A stretch of DNA of 64,000 bases from Aliivibrio fischeri (GTDB lineage Bacteria; Pseudomonadota; Gammaproteobacteria; Enterobacterales; Vibrionaceae), in the NCBI GenBank assembly GCA_038993745.2, contig CP160629.1:2542001-2606000 (forward strand), read 5' to 3'. The first letter of the stretch is position 1. Each line of letters starts with the position of its first letter. A program made the translations under genes and the position numbers. This document shows, one piece after another, positions 18,006 through 29,762 of the stretch. The notes beneath the pieces are model-generated. The model saw nothing but the letters and a program-made list of their open reading frames with translations, was not told the DNA's origin and did not search any database.

Positions 18006-19796
18006 CTATGCTAAGTCCTCTAAACTAGAGCAAATAGAGACTTGGTTTCGTCCATTCGTTTTTGATTCATATAGAGCCAGATCTGCACACTTATAAGCGT
18101 CTTTTTTTGAATGACCTAAATCGGTTAGGCCACCACTTATTGTTACGTGATATTCCTCTAATTGAGAGACAGCTACTCGCAATCTATTTATCACCATTTC
18201 GGCGTCCATCAACGTGGTATGAGGCATTATAATGGCAAACTCTTCCCCACCAATCCTAGCCACAAAATCCGTTTCTCGACTCCCATTATTTAAGATATCA
18301 GAAACTAAACGTATAACTTGGTCACCAACGTCATGTCCTTTTGTATCATTAATTCGTTTAAACAGATCAATATCTAATATAGCAAGACAACACTGATGCG
18401 CTGGGTAATAACGCTGAGTTAATAAAGTCTGATTTTCTAATTCAAATTCAAATTTTCTACGATTCCAACAACCAGAAAGTACATCTTTTTCGCTTAAATA
18501 GCGCAATTCCTTTTCTAGCTCTTTACGCTTAGTAATATCAATGTAAGAAATAATATAATACTGAGTCGCTTTTCTTTTACTTTTAACCGATTGAATACGA
18601 ACCAATAGACTTAGCTTTCTCTTATTTTTACTCAGTACATCTAGTTCCCCTTGCCAGGCACCAAGCTCTTCAACTTGCTTCCATGTAGTTAAACGTTTAT
18701 CAATATTTTCGCTCTCAGATAGCAATACATCGAAAGTATTTTTTCCGATGACTTCATTTGCAGAGAAACCACTAATTGAAGTAAATGCTGGGTTCACCTT
18801 TAAAATTCTTCTATGTCTATCAGTGATAACAACAGCAGACATACCCTCTAATGCAGATTTAGCTAACTGACTTTCTAAATTAGAGTTATCCCAAAAACTG
18901 AGTAGAATCCCAAAAGGAATAACAATAAGACTTAATAATAGAAAAATAATTGCCGCTTCTTCCATTATTTCAACACGAATTAATTCAAATAAAACATTCA
19001 CTTCATAAGTGGGGTAATAGAGCAAAAAATACATTTTTTTATTTGGAATTTCTTTTTTCATATCAAAACGATAAAAAGAATAAATACCATCATCAAGTGA
19101 TAAGCTTCCTTCTTTTTGCTTCGACATTACACTCCATAATGCAGGCTTTTGAATTTTTAGTGTTTTACCCACTCGTTCACTAACAAGGTGACCAAGCATG
19201 TTCTGATTATCATCCGATAAAAGATAATAGCCATCTTGATTGATCATGGCAGGTGAAATACTCAATGTAGGAGAGAACTTTACTACGTTAATAATGATGG
19301 ATGCATTCAGCTCTGCAAGAATATATCCCTTTCTCTTCCCTGATATATCAATAGGAATAGCAACCTGCATTAGCGGCTCATAAATCCCAGAAACAGCTAA
19401 TGCTTCATTTAATCTTACGCCTTCAGAGAAAGCTTGCCCTTTAGGTAATAGAGTTAACTTATCAAGCAAAGAATGATTAACAGAAAGAGAAGTGGGAAGT
19501 TGTTTCACTGCTTGCTTATTATCATTTGAATAAACAATAGAAAGTAAATAATTTCCTTCATCATCAATGAGCTCTAATCGGGAAAAAAACTTTTCCAATG
19601 CCACCAATTTCAACCATGATGATTCGACAGTATTTGTTACTCTTTCTGAAGGATGTATAAAATAATCATATAAAGGTCGACTATCAGCAAGAAGCTCTAA
19701 TGTATTAGATATCCGGATCGATAACTCATTAAATTCATTATGTGTATAAGCTAATTGACGTGTTGATTCACTCTGAATTTGTTCAACGGCAACCAA
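18006..19796 (-). CDS. Membrane diguanylate cyclase with periplasmic sensor, PAS and GGDEF domains
   Basis: The readable frame (596 residues from a TTG at 19796) begins just after what should be the first membrane span. It has a periplasmic sensor region (about 10-275, Cache-like), a membrane span (EEAAIIFLLLSLIVIPFGIL), a PAS domain (SAVVITDRHRRILKVNPAF) and a GGDEF domain. GGEEF is at 516-520 and the inhibitory-site RETD at 507-510, so it should make c-di-GMP with product feedback. The true start is probably ATG at 19897-19899, preceded by AAGG. Reaching it needs one more base in each of two runs (19885-19890 and 19801-19807), giving a span like AVYMIFSLFIFYIYIVII. That extension is inference. 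Confidence 0.88.
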   Translation of the reverse strand: MVAVEQIQSESTRQLAYTHNEFNELSIRISNTLELLADSRPLYDYFIHPSERVTNTVESSWLKLVALEKFFSRLELIDDEGNYLLSIVYSNDNKQAVKQLPTSLSVNHSLLDKLTLLPKGQAFSEGVRLNEALAVSGIYEPLMQVAIPIDISGKRKGYILAELNASIIINVVKFSPTLSISPAMINQDGYYLLSDDNQNMLGHLVSERVGKTLKIQKPALWSVMSKQKEGSLSLDDGIYSFYRFDMKKEIPNKKMYFLLYYPTYEVNVLFELIRVEIMEEAAIIFLLLSLIVIPFGILLSFWDNSNLESQLAKSALEGMSAVVITDRHRRILKVNPAFTSISGFSANEVIGKNTFDVLLSESENIDKRLTTWKQVEELGAWQGELDVLSKNKRKLSLLVRIQSVKSKRKATQYYIISYIDITKRKELEKELRYLSEKDVLSGCWNRRKFEFELENQTLLTQRYYPAHQCCLAILDIDLFKRINDTKGHDVGDQVIRLVSDILNNGSRETDFVARIGGEEFAIIMPHTTLMDAEMVINRLRVAVSQLEEYHVTISGGLTDLGHSKKDAYKCADLALYESKTNGRNQVSICSSLEDLA

Positions 19797-19973
19797 TTTC
19801 TTTTTTTGATAATCACTATATAGATATAAAAAATAAATAAGGAAAATATCATATATACAGCAGCTGAATAAGTTACAGCTTTCGTTTTTTATAATGCATA
19901 CTTTACCTTATGATTTCATGAATAATCCACGGTACGAAATTCTATATAATCATTTTATATTACACAAGATAAA

Positions 19974-20000
19974 ATAAAACCCTTCTGAGAAGGGCTTTAT
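19974..20000 (-). terminator. Terminator after ilvIH
   Basis: On the minus strand AAAGCCCTTCTCAGAAGGG is followed by a T-rich tail. It lies 32 bp downstream of the ilvH stop. Confidence 0.85.
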
Positions 20001-20031
20001 TTATAGGATAAAGACTCTTAGTTAAATACAA

Positions 20032-20526
20032 TTATACCTTTAACGCTTTGTCTCCACGCGCAATACCAACCACGCCGCTTCGAGCAACTTCCACCACATC
20101 AGTCACTTCTGATACTGCTGAAATAAATGCATCTAACTTTTCAGACGTACCCGCTAATTGAATCGTATAAAGCGAGCTTGTTACATCTACAATTTGGCCT
20201 CGGAAAATATCAGCGGTACGTTTAACTTCCGCTCGAGCAAAACCACTTGCTTTTACTTTTACCAGTAATAATTCACGCTCGACATAATCAGCCTCTGTCA
20301 CTTCTTGAACTTTGATGACATCGATTAATTTATGGAGTTGCTTTTGAATTTGCTCTAACTCCATAGCATCACTGGCTGTTGTAATATTTAATCGTGACAA
20401 TGTCTGATCTTCAGTTGGAGATACCGTTAAAGATTCAATGTTGTATCCACGCTGAGAAAATAGGCCAACAACACGTGATAAAGAACCCGGCTCATTCTCT
20501 AATAATAGTGAAATAATATGTCTCAT
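20032..20526 (-). CDS. ilvH: Acetolactate synthase III, small regulatory subunit
   Basis: The 164-residue protein begins [33 protein letters not shown], the ACT domain that binds valine for feedback control of acetolactate synthase. The C-terminal domain (ELLLVKVKA ... ADIFRGQIVDV) activates the large subunit. The start overlaps the ilvI stop by one base, so the two are translationally coupled. Length matches E. coli IlvH. Confidence 0.97.
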   Translation of the reverse strand: MRHIISLLLENEPGSLSRVVGLFSQRGYNIESLTVSPTEDQTLSRLNITTASDAMELEQIQKQLHKLIDVIKVQEVTEADYVERELLLVKVKASGFARAEVKRTADIFRGQIVDVTSSLYTIQLAGTSEKLDAFISAVSEVTDVVEVARSGVVGIARGDKALKV

Positions 20527-22247
20527 TAGGTTCTCTCCGTTTTACTTAGCCACATTTTATCCATTGCTTCCCCTTTAATTTGCATTGGGTAAACGTGCTC
20601 TGTTTCATCAACATTAATATCCACAAACACAAGGCGATCTTTTAAAGAAAGAGCCTTCTCTAGACCTGACTCCAGCTCATCAGGGTGATTAATACGAATT
20701 CCTACATGACCATATGCCTCAGCAATTGCGGCAAAATCAGGAACTGAACTCATATAAGAATTGGAATGGCGACCTTGGTAAATAATATCTTGCCACTGCT
20801 TCACCATTCCTAAGAAACGGTTATTCAAATTAATGATTTTCACAGGGATATCGTATTGCAATGCGGTAGATAGCTCCTGAATATTCATCTGAATACTGCC
20901 ATCACCAGTCACACAAACCACCACTTCATCAGGATGAGTAAATTTAACCCCTAGAGCTGCTGGTAAACCGAACCCCATGGTTCCTAGTCCACCAGAATTA
21001 ATCCAACGACGTGGCTTATTAAATGGGTAATACAAAGCAGCAAACATCTGATGTTGTCCAACATCGGAAGCGACATAAGCATCACCATTGGTTAATTTAT
21101 GAAGCGTTTCGATAACCTGCTGTGGTTTAATACGATCAGGAGAGGTTTCATAAGCCAAGCAATTACGCTCTTGCCAAACTCCAATTTCTTCCCACCATGT
21201 TGCTAAGGCTGCCTCATCGTTTGTTCCTCCCTGCTCCACTAACAGCTTAAGCATAGAATCAAGAACAATCTCCGCAGAGCCAACAATTGGAACATCAACT
21301 CGAACATTCTTTGAAATCGACGAGGGATCAATGTCGATATGCATGATCGTGGCGTTCGGGCAGTATTTTTCTAAGTTATTGGTGGTTCTATCATCAAAAC
21401 GAACCCCAACACCAAAAATAAGATCTGCGTTATGCATAGCCATATTAGCTTCATACTTACCATGCATACCTAACATGCCAAGTGCATTTTTATGAGTGCC
21501 AGGAAAAGCTCCTAATCCCATCAAGGTACTTACAACGGGTAAGTTAAGAGTCTCAGCTAATTTAAGTATTTGTTTTTCTGCAGAAGAAATTATCGCGCCA
21601 CCGCCAACATACAAAACAGGCTTCTTAGCCTCTAATAATGTTTTTAATCCTTTTTTAATCTGTCCTTTATGACCAGATGTTGTTGGATTATACGAACGCA
21701 TCTTCATGGATTCAGGGTATTGATATGAAAACTTAATAGCAGGGTTCATTACATCTTTCGGGATATCAATAACCACGGGACCTGGACGGCCAGTAGAAGC
21801 AATATAAAAGGCTTTTTTAAGGGTTTCAGGGATATCTTCGGCTTTCTTAACTAAGAAGCTGTGCTTGACTACAGGTCGAGAGACTCCAACCATGTCACAC
21901 TCTTGGAAAGCATCGTTACCGATCATATTAGTAGGAACGTTACCAGAAAGAACAACCATTGGTATTGAGTCCATATAAGCGGTAGCGATACCCGTAATGG
22001 TATTGGTTGCACCAGGACCAGAACACACAAGAACGACACCTGGCTTTCCTGTTGCTCTTGCATAGCCGTCAGCCATATGTGTGGCTGCTTGCTCATGTCT
22101 TACAAGTACATGCTGAATCACATCACTTTTCATGTGCAACGCATCATATATATCCAACACAGAGCCACCAGGGTAGCCAAATATGTGTTCAACACCTTCA
22201 TCAATCAGAGATTGTACGATCATCTCTGAACCAGATAACATTTCCAT
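20526..22247 (-). CDS. ilvI: Acetolactate synthase III, large catalytic subunit
   Basis: A 573-residue thiamine-diphosphate enzyme of branched-chain amino acid synthesis; it condenses pyruvate to acetolactate or acetohydroxybutyrate. Visible are the start [20 protein letters not shown], the [15 protein letters not shown] segment, the catalytic glutamate in [18 protein letters not shown] (about E50), and the cofactor motif [29 protein letters not shown]. It forms an operon with ilvH. The 270-bp upstream region (22248-22460) has short inverted repeats that could belong to a leader, but no leader peptide could be supported. Confidence 0.97.
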   Translation of the reverse strand: MEMLSGSEMIVQSLIDEGVEHIFGYPGGSVLDIYDALHMKSDVIQHVLVRHEQAATHMADGYARATGKPGVVLVCSGPGATNTITGIATAYMDSIPMVVLSGNVPTNMIGNDAFQECDMVGVSRPVVKHSFLVKKAEDIPETLKKAFYIASTGRPGPVVIDIPKDVMNPAIKFSYQYPESMKMRSYNPTTSGHKGQIKKGLKTLLEAKKPVLYVGGGAIISSAEKQILKLAETLNLPVVSTLMGLGAFPGTHKNALGMLGMHGKYEANMAMHNADLIFGVGVRFDDRTTNNLEKYCPNATIMHIDIDPSSISKNVRVDVPIVGSAEIVLDSMLKLLVEQGGTNDEAALATWWEEIGVWQERNCLAYETSPDRIKPQQVIETLHKLTNGDAYVASDVGQHQMFAALYYPFNKPRRWINSGGLGTMGFGLPAALGVKFTHPDEVVVCVTGDGSIQMNIQELSTALQYDIPVKIINLNNRFLGMVKQWQDIIYQGRHSNSYMSSVPDFAAIAEAYGHVGIRINHPDELESGLEKALSLKDRLVFVDINVDETEHVYPMQIKGEAMDKMWLSKTERT

Positions 22248-22459
22248 ATCGTTCTCCAGACACTGAAAACCTTAAAGCAGTCGACGTGAATTATCGCTAA
22301 ATTAACGGTTTTACATAGTTAGGGCTTATTTTTAGCCTAAACTGAAATTAATTAGATTAAATTCCTATGTAGGTGGCAAATATAGGTAACAAAACCACCT
22401 TTTACGAAACAACTTTAACCTTTTATTAGCACTCAGGTCTAGAGGAAATTTTAACCAAA

Positions 22460-22493
22460 TAAAAAAAGCCAACTCTTTCGAGTTGGCTTTTAT
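22460..22493 (-). terminator. Terminator downstream of the acyl-CoA synthetase
   Basis: AAAAGCCAACTC-GAAA-GAGTTGGCTTTT stem with an extended T-run on the minus strand (A-run 22461-22467 on the plus strand). Confidence 0.9.
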
Positions 22494-22520
22494 TGATTAA
22501 ATCATATTTAGAGTTTGATA

Positions 22521-24359
22521 TTACTTATCTTTCTTCTCTTTTTTCTCATCGTACATTTCTTCAATCTCATCTTGATAACGCTCATTGATTACTTTACGAC
22601 GCAGTTTTTGTGTTGGTGTCAACTCACCTTTATCCATCGAGAACTCTTTGGATAAAAGGGTAAATTTCTTCACTTGCTCAAAACGCGCTAACTCTTTTTG
22701 TAGGTTAGCCACACGCTTTTCAAGCATTTCAACAATTTCACTGTGTTTAACCAGTTCCATGCGATCGTGGTAAGCAATATTTAGCTCTTTTGCATACTCT
22801 TCTAATGCGTCATAACAAGGAACAATTAACGCAGATACGAATTTACGCGTATCAGCAATAACAGCAATCTGTTCAATAAAGTGATCCTTACCAATTGCCC
22901 CTTCAATAACTTGAGGTGCAATGTATTTACCACCAGAGGTTTTCATTAACTCTTTAATACGGTCAGTAATGTATAAGTTGCCATCGGCATCAAACTCACC
23001 AGCATCACCGGTTTTTAAGAAACCATCTTCAGTGAAGTTGCTCTCTGTTTCTTCTGGCTTATTGTAATACCCTTTCATCACCATTGGGCCACGAACTAGG
23101 ATTTCACTATTTTCACCAATCTTAACTTCAGCGCCCGGCATCAGCGTACCAATGGAATCAGGATGAAATTTACCATCTTCCCAACATGAAATCGTAGCGG
23201 TGGTTTCTGTCATGCCATAGCCTAACTTTACATTCACTCCAAGAGCATGGAAGAAACGACCAATAGTCACATCCAGCTTAGCGCCACCACATGGCATAAA
23301 GTTAATATTACCACCTAAGATCATGCGAAGTTTTGATAGAACTAACTTATCTGCAACCTTATACGATTGCTTCAATATCCATGATGGTTCTCGACCTTCT
23401 TGCTGGCAAGCTGACATCTTAGCGCCCATATTGACTGCCCAAGTAAACATCACTTTACGATGTGCAGGAGCTCTAGATACTTTTTCATGAACCGTTGAGA
23501 AAATCTTCTCATAGAAGCGTGGAACCGCACACATAACAGTAGGCTTAACCTCTGTTAAGGCTTCCTTAATTAGATTTGTATTTGGTAGGTAGCAGTTAGT
23601 TGCTCCTTTATACAAAACATAAAAAGTCCATGCACGTTCAAATACATGTGATAACGGTAAAAAACACAAAGAAACGTCTTTCTCTGTTAACGCTAAGCGA
23701 GTGTTATGTCCTTCTAATTGAGAAGCAATGTTTTCATAATCTAACATTACCCCTTTAGGCTCACCCGTGGTTCCTGATGTATAGATTAACGTTATAAGAT
23801 CATCCATTTTGGCTTCATCAAGACGAGTTAATAGCTCGCTTTGATGCGCTTCATCAGCTTTAGCAATAAAGTCATTCCATGAAATACCTGCTTCATGATC
23901 GTTTAAATCGATATCATCACTTAAAGCAACAATATGAGTTAATTGCGGGCACTGTTCGAAAATAACAACAGCAGCATTATATTGTGCTTGTTCACCGACA
24001 AACAAAATACGAATATCCGCATCGTTAATAATGTATGCGGCTTGCGTTGGCGTATTTGTTGGATAAATAGGAACGGGTACTGAACGTAATTGCATTGAGG
24101 CAAAATCAGCAACTGTCCAACGAGGCATGTTATTAGAGAAAATTCCTACTTTTTCTTGTACTTTCAATCCATGGGCAAGTAAAGCTAATGATAGCTTATC
24201 CATTTGCTCACCAAATTCTCCCCACGTAATATCACTCCATGCAGAGCATTGCGTATCAATTAAAATACTGCATTGACGCTCACGCATTGCCGTGTCATTT
24301 GACTTATTTGCGATATGTTGGCGGATCTCTTTTACAATATGTAGGTTTTGAATAGTCAT
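22521..24359 (-). CDS. Long-chain acyl-CoA synthetase (FAA1-type AMP-binding protein)
   Basis: A 612-residue adenylate-forming enzyme with [20 protein letters not shown] (about residues 190-209), [12 protein letters not shown] and the [22 protein letters not shown] block. The C-terminal part ends in a lysine-rich tail ([13 protein letters not shown]). The size and linker fit the eukaryotic-like long-chain acyl-CoA synthetases found in many gammaproteobacteria, distinct from FadD. It lies between leuO and ilvI, as I recall from Vibrio cholerae. It probably activates fatty acids at the membrane, but the substrate is not shown by sequence. Confidence 0.9.
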   Translation of the reverse strand: MTIQNLHIVKEIRQHIANKSNDTAMRERQCSILIDTQCSAWSDITWGEFGEQMDKLSLALLAHGLKVQEKVGIFSNNMPRWTVADFASMQLRSVPVPIYPTNTPTQAAYIINDADIRILFVGEQAQYNAAVVIFEQCPQLTHIVALSDDIDLNDHEAGISWNDFIAKADEAHQSELLTRLDEAKMDDLITLIYTSGTTGEPKGVMLDYENIASQLEGHNTRLALTEKDVSLCFLPLSHVFERAWTFYVLYKGATNCYLPNTNLIKEALTEVKPTVMCAVPRFYEKIFSTVHEKVSRAPAHRKVMFTWAVNMGAKMSACQQEGREPSWILKQSYKVADKLVLSKLRMILGGNINFMPCGGAKLDVTIGRFFHALGVNVKLGYGMTETTATISCWEDGKFHPDSIGTLMPGAEVKIGENSEILVRGPMVMKGYYNKPEETESNFTEDGFLKTGDAGEFDADGNLYITDRIKELMKTSGGKYIAPQVIEGAIGKDHFIEQIAVIADTRKFVSALIVPCYDALEEYAKELNIAYHDRMELVKHSEIVEMLEKRVANLQKELARFEQVKKFTLLSKEFSMDKGELTPTQKLRRKVINERYQDEIEEMYDEKKEKKDK

Positions 24360-24545
24360 CTCGTATCACCTTTAGGCTTACAGGTGTAAGCTATAATCTG
24401 CACAAAGTGTACAATTGGTGACAAAAAAGGCAACTGTTTCTCAGTATAAAATGTAAGTATTGTTGTGTGAAACCCATTTCAGAGAACCACAATTAACAAC
24501 TTTATTATTAATAATCTACATTTTCTTTATATCGAATAATGTGTT

Positions 24546-24583
24546 TAAAAAAAAAGGTTACGTAAAATACGCAACCTTTTTCC
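24546..24583 (-). terminator. Terminator after leuO
   Basis: On the minus strand AAAAAGGTTGCGT-ATTTT-ACGTAACCTTTTT ends in a long T-run, 25 bp after the leuO stop. Confidence 0.85.
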
Positions 24584-24606
24584 ATTATCATGTCTATTTT
24601 AAAGGC

Positions 24607-25578
24607 TTAAAACATCATGCCTTTGCTTGATGCAACCACTTCTTCACCACAAATAAGCATCAATTGATCTCTCATCCAAATATGACCTTTGTCTTTTTGG
24701 TAAGAGTCGTGCCAGCTTAAATAGCCACTAATGCCTTTTGACTCAATTGGCAGTGGTAACACCATTAATTGATCACGATTTGGCATTGAGTTCACTAACC
24801 ATTTTGGCGCTACAGTGATCAGTTCTGATTGAGAAACAACATACAAAATATTACTAATGCTTGCGCCTTTATAAGCTTGCTCATACAAAGAATCCACATA
24901 CAAGTGATCTGCAAAACCTTTAGTATTTGCGATACGAGCTGGAACCGCATGTTTTTCGCTTGCTAATTGTTCTTTGTTGATACCGTTCTGAAGTCGAGGG
25001 TGATTAACAGAAGCAACCACAACTAACTCATCAGTAAATAACTCTGTACTCATAAAACCAGGTTCGTCGAATCGAACGTAATCGATAACAAAATCCACTT
25101 CTTGATAACGCAGCTTTTGAGCAATGTCTGGTTCATGTTCACCAGAAAGCTTTAAGCTAATATGCGGCGCTTTATTTTGAATATCTTTCATGATGCGTGG
25201 TGCAAAACGAATGTCTGATGGGCTGCAAATAGATAGCTTAAATTGTCTCATCGATGTTTCAGGTGAGAATGTTGAGCTTGGTAATTCGTTCTTAACCAAT
25301 TGAAGCGCCTGACGCATCGGTGCAAATAGCTGACGAGCACGTTGTGTCGGTTGAATACCACGGCCATGGCGAATGAATAATTCATCATTAAACATTAATT
25401 TTAAACGTGATACCGCATTACTTACTGCTGGCTGTGACATACCTAAGTTTTGTGCAGCTCTTGTTATATTTTGTTCTTGCATTACCGCATCAAAAACAGT
25501 CAATAAGTTAAGATCAACACCACGTAGTATTTGTTCTGTACGTGCAACAGAAGATAAAGAAGTTTCAGGCGTATTCAT
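24607..25578 (-). CDS. leuO: LysR-type transcriptional regulator LeuO
   Basis: The 323-residue protein has an N-terminal winged helix-turn-helix (LRGVDLNLLTVFDAVMQEQN, then AAQNLGMSQPAVSNAVSRLK, about residues 18-62) and a LysR substrate-binding domain. The sequence around the helix-turn-helix is close to LeuO, an H-NS antagonist that controls many silent genes; in Vibrio it also responds to bile and cyclic dipeptides. The neighbourhood with ilvIH supports this. The AT-rich 325-bp region upstream fits known H-NS and LeuO control. Confidence 0.93.
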   Translation of the reverse strand: MNTPETSLSSVARTEQILRGVDLNLLTVFDAVMQEQNITRAAQNLGMSQPAVSNAVSRLKLMFNDELFIRHGRGIQPTQRARQLFAPMRQALQLVKNELPSSTFSPETSMRQFKLSICSPSDIRFAPRIMKDIQNKAPHISLKLSGEHEPDIAQKLRYQEVDFVIDYVRFDEPGFMSTELFTDELVVVASVNHPRLQNGINKEQLASEKHAVPARIANTKGFADHLYVDSLYEQAYKGASISNILYVVSQSELITVAPKWLVNSMPNRDQLMVLPLPIESKGISGYLSWHDSYQKDKGHIWMRDQLMLICGEEVVASSKGMMF

Positions 25579-25849
25579 GTATTACTCTCTCAGCAATTAA
25601 TCATTATCATAAAGAAAACGATTACATACATTTTATTTTTGTTATAGATATTGAACAGACGTATGTTAATCGAACTTCAATTATCATTACTGAATAGATT
25701 TACAAAATCCATAGCATGTTAATTATTTTAATTTTAATTTATGCTTAATTGTTTTTAAGTGCTACATAAGCTTTTTTATTCAAACAGTTAACTAAAAATA
25801 TAAATTAATCTAAATATTGAAAATATGCGTATTTCAAGACAGCAGATAC
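25579..25849. other. AT-rich non-coding region upstream of leuO
   Basis: About 270 bp with very high A+T content and no supported reading frame. It must carry the leuO promoter (minus strand). The composition suits H-NS binding, which is inference. Confidence 0.55.
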
Positions 25850-25879
25850 AAAAAAGCCATACTATATGTATGGCTTAAT
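25848..25879 (-). terminator. Terminator after metL
   Basis: On the minus strand AAGCCATA-CATATAG-TATGGCTT followed by a T-run, 25 bp after the metL stop. Confidence 0.85.
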
Positions 25880-25903
25880 AAATATACGTCAGGTTAAGTG
25901 ATG

Positions 25904-28320
25904 TTAAAACAACGAAGCAATACGATTTAAATCCGATTGAATCGCTCCTGCAGTCACCTCTCGTCCAGCTCCTGGACCTCGAATCACTAGTGGATTATCT
26001 TTATACCATTTGCTCTCTATAGCAAAAATATTATCGCATGGTAATAGATTGGCTAATGCGTGATATTCAGGTAATGCCTCGATTCCAACCGTTGCGCTAC
26101 CGTCTTTATTTAAACGAGCCACATAGCGTAATACTTTCTGTTCTTTCTGAGCTTTTGTTAATCGTTCAAGCAGTAATTCATTAATCACCTCACCTTGAGA
26201 CAGAAAATCATCAAGACTGGTTTCTAATAATTCACTAGGAACAAGTGATTCAACTTTTACCTGATTTGGCTCAATATGAAGCCCAGCTTCACGAGCAAGG
26301 ATCACCAATTTGCGCATGACATCTGAACCATCAAGATCGTGCCTTGGATCCGGTTCAGTCAATCCTTGTTGCCAAGCCAAATCGACTAATTCAGTAAAAG
26401 GAACATCGCCATTATATTGCTGAAACAGCCACGATAACGTACCAGAGAAAATGCCCGATAATGCGATGATTTCATCACCACTTTCACGAAGATCTCTTAC
26501 GGTATGATTAATAGGTAAACCTGCTCCAACGGTTGCATTATATAACCAGTGACGCGATGTTTTAGCAAAGGCATCAATTACCGCTTGATAATCGGCACTT
26601 GGCGCTGAACCAGCAACTTTATTCGCAGAGATCAGATGCATTCCTTGTTCTGCAATTTTTGTATATCGATTAGCAAGATCAGCACTTGCCGTTACGTCTA
26701 AAACAACAACATCATCATAACCTTGAACGGCACCAACTTTTTCAATCCAATCAAAATCCGTATAATTTGTTGCTTCATCATCGAACTTAGCAACCACTTC
26801 AGTACTGTTTAAACCATCAAAATCAAGCCAACAACGCTCTCTATCAACAACACCAATGAGTGAAAACTGCATTCCATGACGCTTTTCAAGTTGACGTTTT
26901 TGTTGAGTAAATAGCGATAACCATTGAGAACCAATATTCCCATGTCCACACAGGATCAATCCCACTCGTTTTTGTGCTTGGAATAAACTGTTATGAATAG
27001 CATTAATGATCGATGAGGTATCAACTTTACGTAAAATAGCGACAAGGCTTAAACCCGATTCTGATGCGTACACAAATTCAAGAGGGCAATTTTTCAATTG
27101 ATGATAAAAACCATGACTGTGAATGGCATTCGCGGTAACCCCCGCGCCAACAGCAGCAACCATTGAATAGCCTTCTTTTAGCTTAATTTCAGCATGTACC
27201 GCTGAGTTTTGTAGCACTTCTAACGCTTCATTCACGACTTCAGAAGTATAAGCGAGCAATAATGTAAACTGATCAGCTTGAGGCTCTAAGGCCAGTGGTT
27301 GCAGTTGAGAACGAGTAAGTAAAGAAAGAACCTCTTGTTGAGCGCGTTCAAAATCTTGTCCACGACCAAAGCCAAGCTGAATCAAATAGACATCTTCTAA
27401 TGACGTAACAATTTTTGCACCTCGCCCAGAAGCCAATACACGCTCGATTCGAGTTGATCCAGATTCAGGCTGATAACTGCAACGTAAACTCAAATCTAAT
27501 GCACTTTGAGCTACAGGTTGTAATGTTCTACTGTGCAATACAGGAGCGGCTAAACGAGCTAATTCACTCGCTTCATCCAATCTTAATAATGGCAGTAAGC
27601 ACGCATCCTCCACTTTTCTAGGATCCGCACTGAACACGCCAGCAACATCACTCCAGATAGTAACGCATGACACCTCTCCAAGAGCACCAATCATGGTTGC
27701 CGAATAATCAGAACCATTTCGACCAAGAAGTACGGTTTCTCCTCTTTGATTACGGGCCATAAAACCAGTAATCACAATTCGCCCATGCGGATGCTGAGCG
27801 ACCTGCTCTTTAAACAAAGGCCAAGACTGCACACGATCCACTTCAGGTTGTGCAGCTCGCTCTGCCCTTAGAAAGGTTCGAGAATCAAGGGAGCTGCTTG
27901 TAAATCAATTTGATTTAAATATGCAGAAAGTAACCTTGAAGACCACACTTCACCATGACCTAATACATCAGCTTGCTGTACCTCTGTTAACGGTGCATGC
28001 AGTTGCCCTATCGCAATCAATTCTTGGTGTAAAACGGCCAATAAGGGTTCTGCATTCTCAGCAGACAGTAATTCGGTTATCAACCCCTGCTGGTATGTAC
28101 GTAAAGACTCTAATGTTTCATGAGCTAAGCGCCCATCTTTAGATAGATCATCAATCCATTCTAAAATACGGTTTGTTGTATTACCTGCAGCAGAAACAAC
28201 AATCAAATCATGTTCATTTGAGTATTCTTTTAAGATGGTGGCAACTCGGCGATAGCATTCTGGGTCAGCCAAGCTGCTACCACCAAATTTATGTAATTGA
28301 CGTGAACAAGGTATTGTCAT
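25904..28320 (-). pseudogene. metL: Bifunctional aspartokinase II / homoserine dehydrogenase II, frameshifted in a C-run
   Basis: The N-terminal kinase begins RQLHKFGGSSLADPECYRRV; the homoserine dehydrogenase part has the NAD(P) motif VGLILCGHGNIGSQWL and the substrate block GAGLPINHTVRDLRESGDEI. The first frame ends ...QAAPLILEPF. The second resumes as LDSRTFLRAERAAQPEVDR. One more C in the run whose plus-strand copy is GGG at 27889-27891 joins the frames. The joined protein has about 805 residues, the normal size. metB is directly upstream with a shared base, so both belong to the MetJ-controlled metBL operon. Confidence 0.93.
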
Positions 28321-29486
28321 TATTTCACCTCTGCAGCAATCGCAAATGCTTGTTGAAGATCAGCAATAAGATCTCGGCTATCTTCTAATCCAACAGATAA
28401 TCTCAATAACGTTGGTGCTAATCCCGCTTCTTCTTGAGCTTCATCAGACATTGCTCTATGTGTCATGGTTCCTGGATGCGCAATCAAACTTTCAACACCA
28501 CCTAGAGATTCAGCTAAAGAGAAATATTTCAATTCTTTAACGAATACTTTCAATTGCTCAAGTGAGCCATTTAATTCAAAACTGAGCATGGCACCAAAGC
28601 CTGCTTGTTGACGTTTTGCAATTTCATGACCTGGATGCTCAGGTAAACTCGGGTGATAAATCGTACCAACTAATGGCTGCTCTTGAAGACACTTGAGTAC
28701 TTCTATCGCATTTTCTTCATGCACACGCATACGAGCACCAAGAGTTCGAATACCACGCAGTGTTAAATAACTATCGAAGGCGGTACCCGTCGCTCCAATG
28801 CAATTCCCCCACCATGCAAGATCATCCGCATGCGCTTTTGTTTTAGCGATAAGTACACCACCAACAACATCAGAGTGCCCATTAATGTATTTGGTTGTGG
28901 AGTGGATAACAAAGTCAGCACCTAAAGAAAGAGGTTGCTGTAATACAGGTGAAAGGAAAGTGTTATCTACTGCGACTAACGCACCAACTTGAGCCGCTTT
29001 TTGGCAAATTTCAGCAATATCCACCACACGTACTAATGGATTTGAAGGGGTTTCAAGTAGGATTAATTTTGGCTTTTTAGCAATTGCAGCATCTAAAGCC
29101 TCAGTATTAGATTGGTCTACAAATAAAGTTTGGAAGTCTCCTTTATTTGCTCGAGTATTAAACAATCGATAAGTTCCTCCATAACAATCATGAGGAGCAA
29201 CAATTAAATCGTCAGGACCAAGTAATGCAGATACCATTAAATTAAGAGCGGATGTTCCACAATTAGTGACCACTGCACCAGCCCCACCTTCTAAATCTGA
29301 AAGTGTGGTTTCTAATTGAGTTCGAGTTGGATTTCCAGAACGAGCATAATCATACTTAGGTACATCCCCAAACTCTGGGAAACTATAGTTAGTTGATAAG
29401 TAGATAGGTGGCACAACAGCGTTATGTTGTGAGTCTGTTTCAATGCCGGTACGAACAGCAATAGTTGCAGGTTTTCTTTCGCTCAT
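28320..29486 (-). CDS. metB: Cystathionine gamma-synthase
   Basis: A 388-residue PLP enzyme that joins an activated homoserine ester with cysteine to give cystathionine. The PLP lysine is in the signature FVIHSTTKYINGHSDVVGG. Other family segments are YARSGNPTRTQLE and VTNCGTSALNLM. It overlaps metL by one base, giving the enterobacterial metBL order. Upstream lie four tandem met boxes shared with divergent metJ. Confidence 0.96.
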   Translation of the reverse strand: MSERKPATIAVRTGIETDSQHNAVVPPIYLSTNYSFPEFGDVPKYDYARSGNPTRTQLETTLSDLEGGAGAVVTNCGTSALNLMVSALLGPDDLIVAPHDCYGGTYRLFNTRANKGDFQTLFVDQSNTEALDAAIAKKPKLILLETPSNPLVRVVDIAEICQKAAQVGALVAVDNTFLSPVLQQPLSLGADFVIHSTTKYINGHSDVVGGVLIAKTKAHADDLAWWGNCIGATGTAFDSYLTLRGIRTLGARMRVHEENAIEVLKCLQEQPLVGTIYHPSLPEHPGHEIAKRQQAGFGAMLSFELNGSLEQLKVFVKELKYFSLAESLGGVESLIAHPGTMTHRAMSDEAQEEAGLAPTLLRLSVGLEDSRDLIADLQQAFAIAAEVK

Positions 29487-29726
29487 AATTTCCCTTCCGA
29501 ACTGCGGTGCAGTAATGTAATACCAACGATATAAACTATCTAAACAGGCTTACAAGGGAATGTCTTTATCTTCACGTCTTAAATTTCGTAATTACACTAA
29601 ATTAATTACTTCAATTTATTTTTGATTATAGATAATTTTCCTTCGCAATTTCCCGCTCATATAATTAATATGACTGATATACGTTAATCCATAAGTATAT
29701 TTATCCTACTTTACCATCACAAAATA

Positions 29727-29758
29727 AGACGTCAACACTTCTAGACGTCTATATGTCT
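29727..29758. promoter_or_regulatory. Four tandem met boxes (MetJ operator)
   Basis: Four consecutive 8-bp units fit the MetJ consensus AGACGTCT: AGACGTCA, ACACTTCT, AGACGTCT (perfect) and ATATGTCT, with no spacing. MetJ with S-adenosylmethionine binds such arrays cooperatively. The array lies between the divergent metB and metJ genes, so it should repress metBL and metJ itself. Confidence 0.92.
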
Positions 29759-29762
29759 TTAC

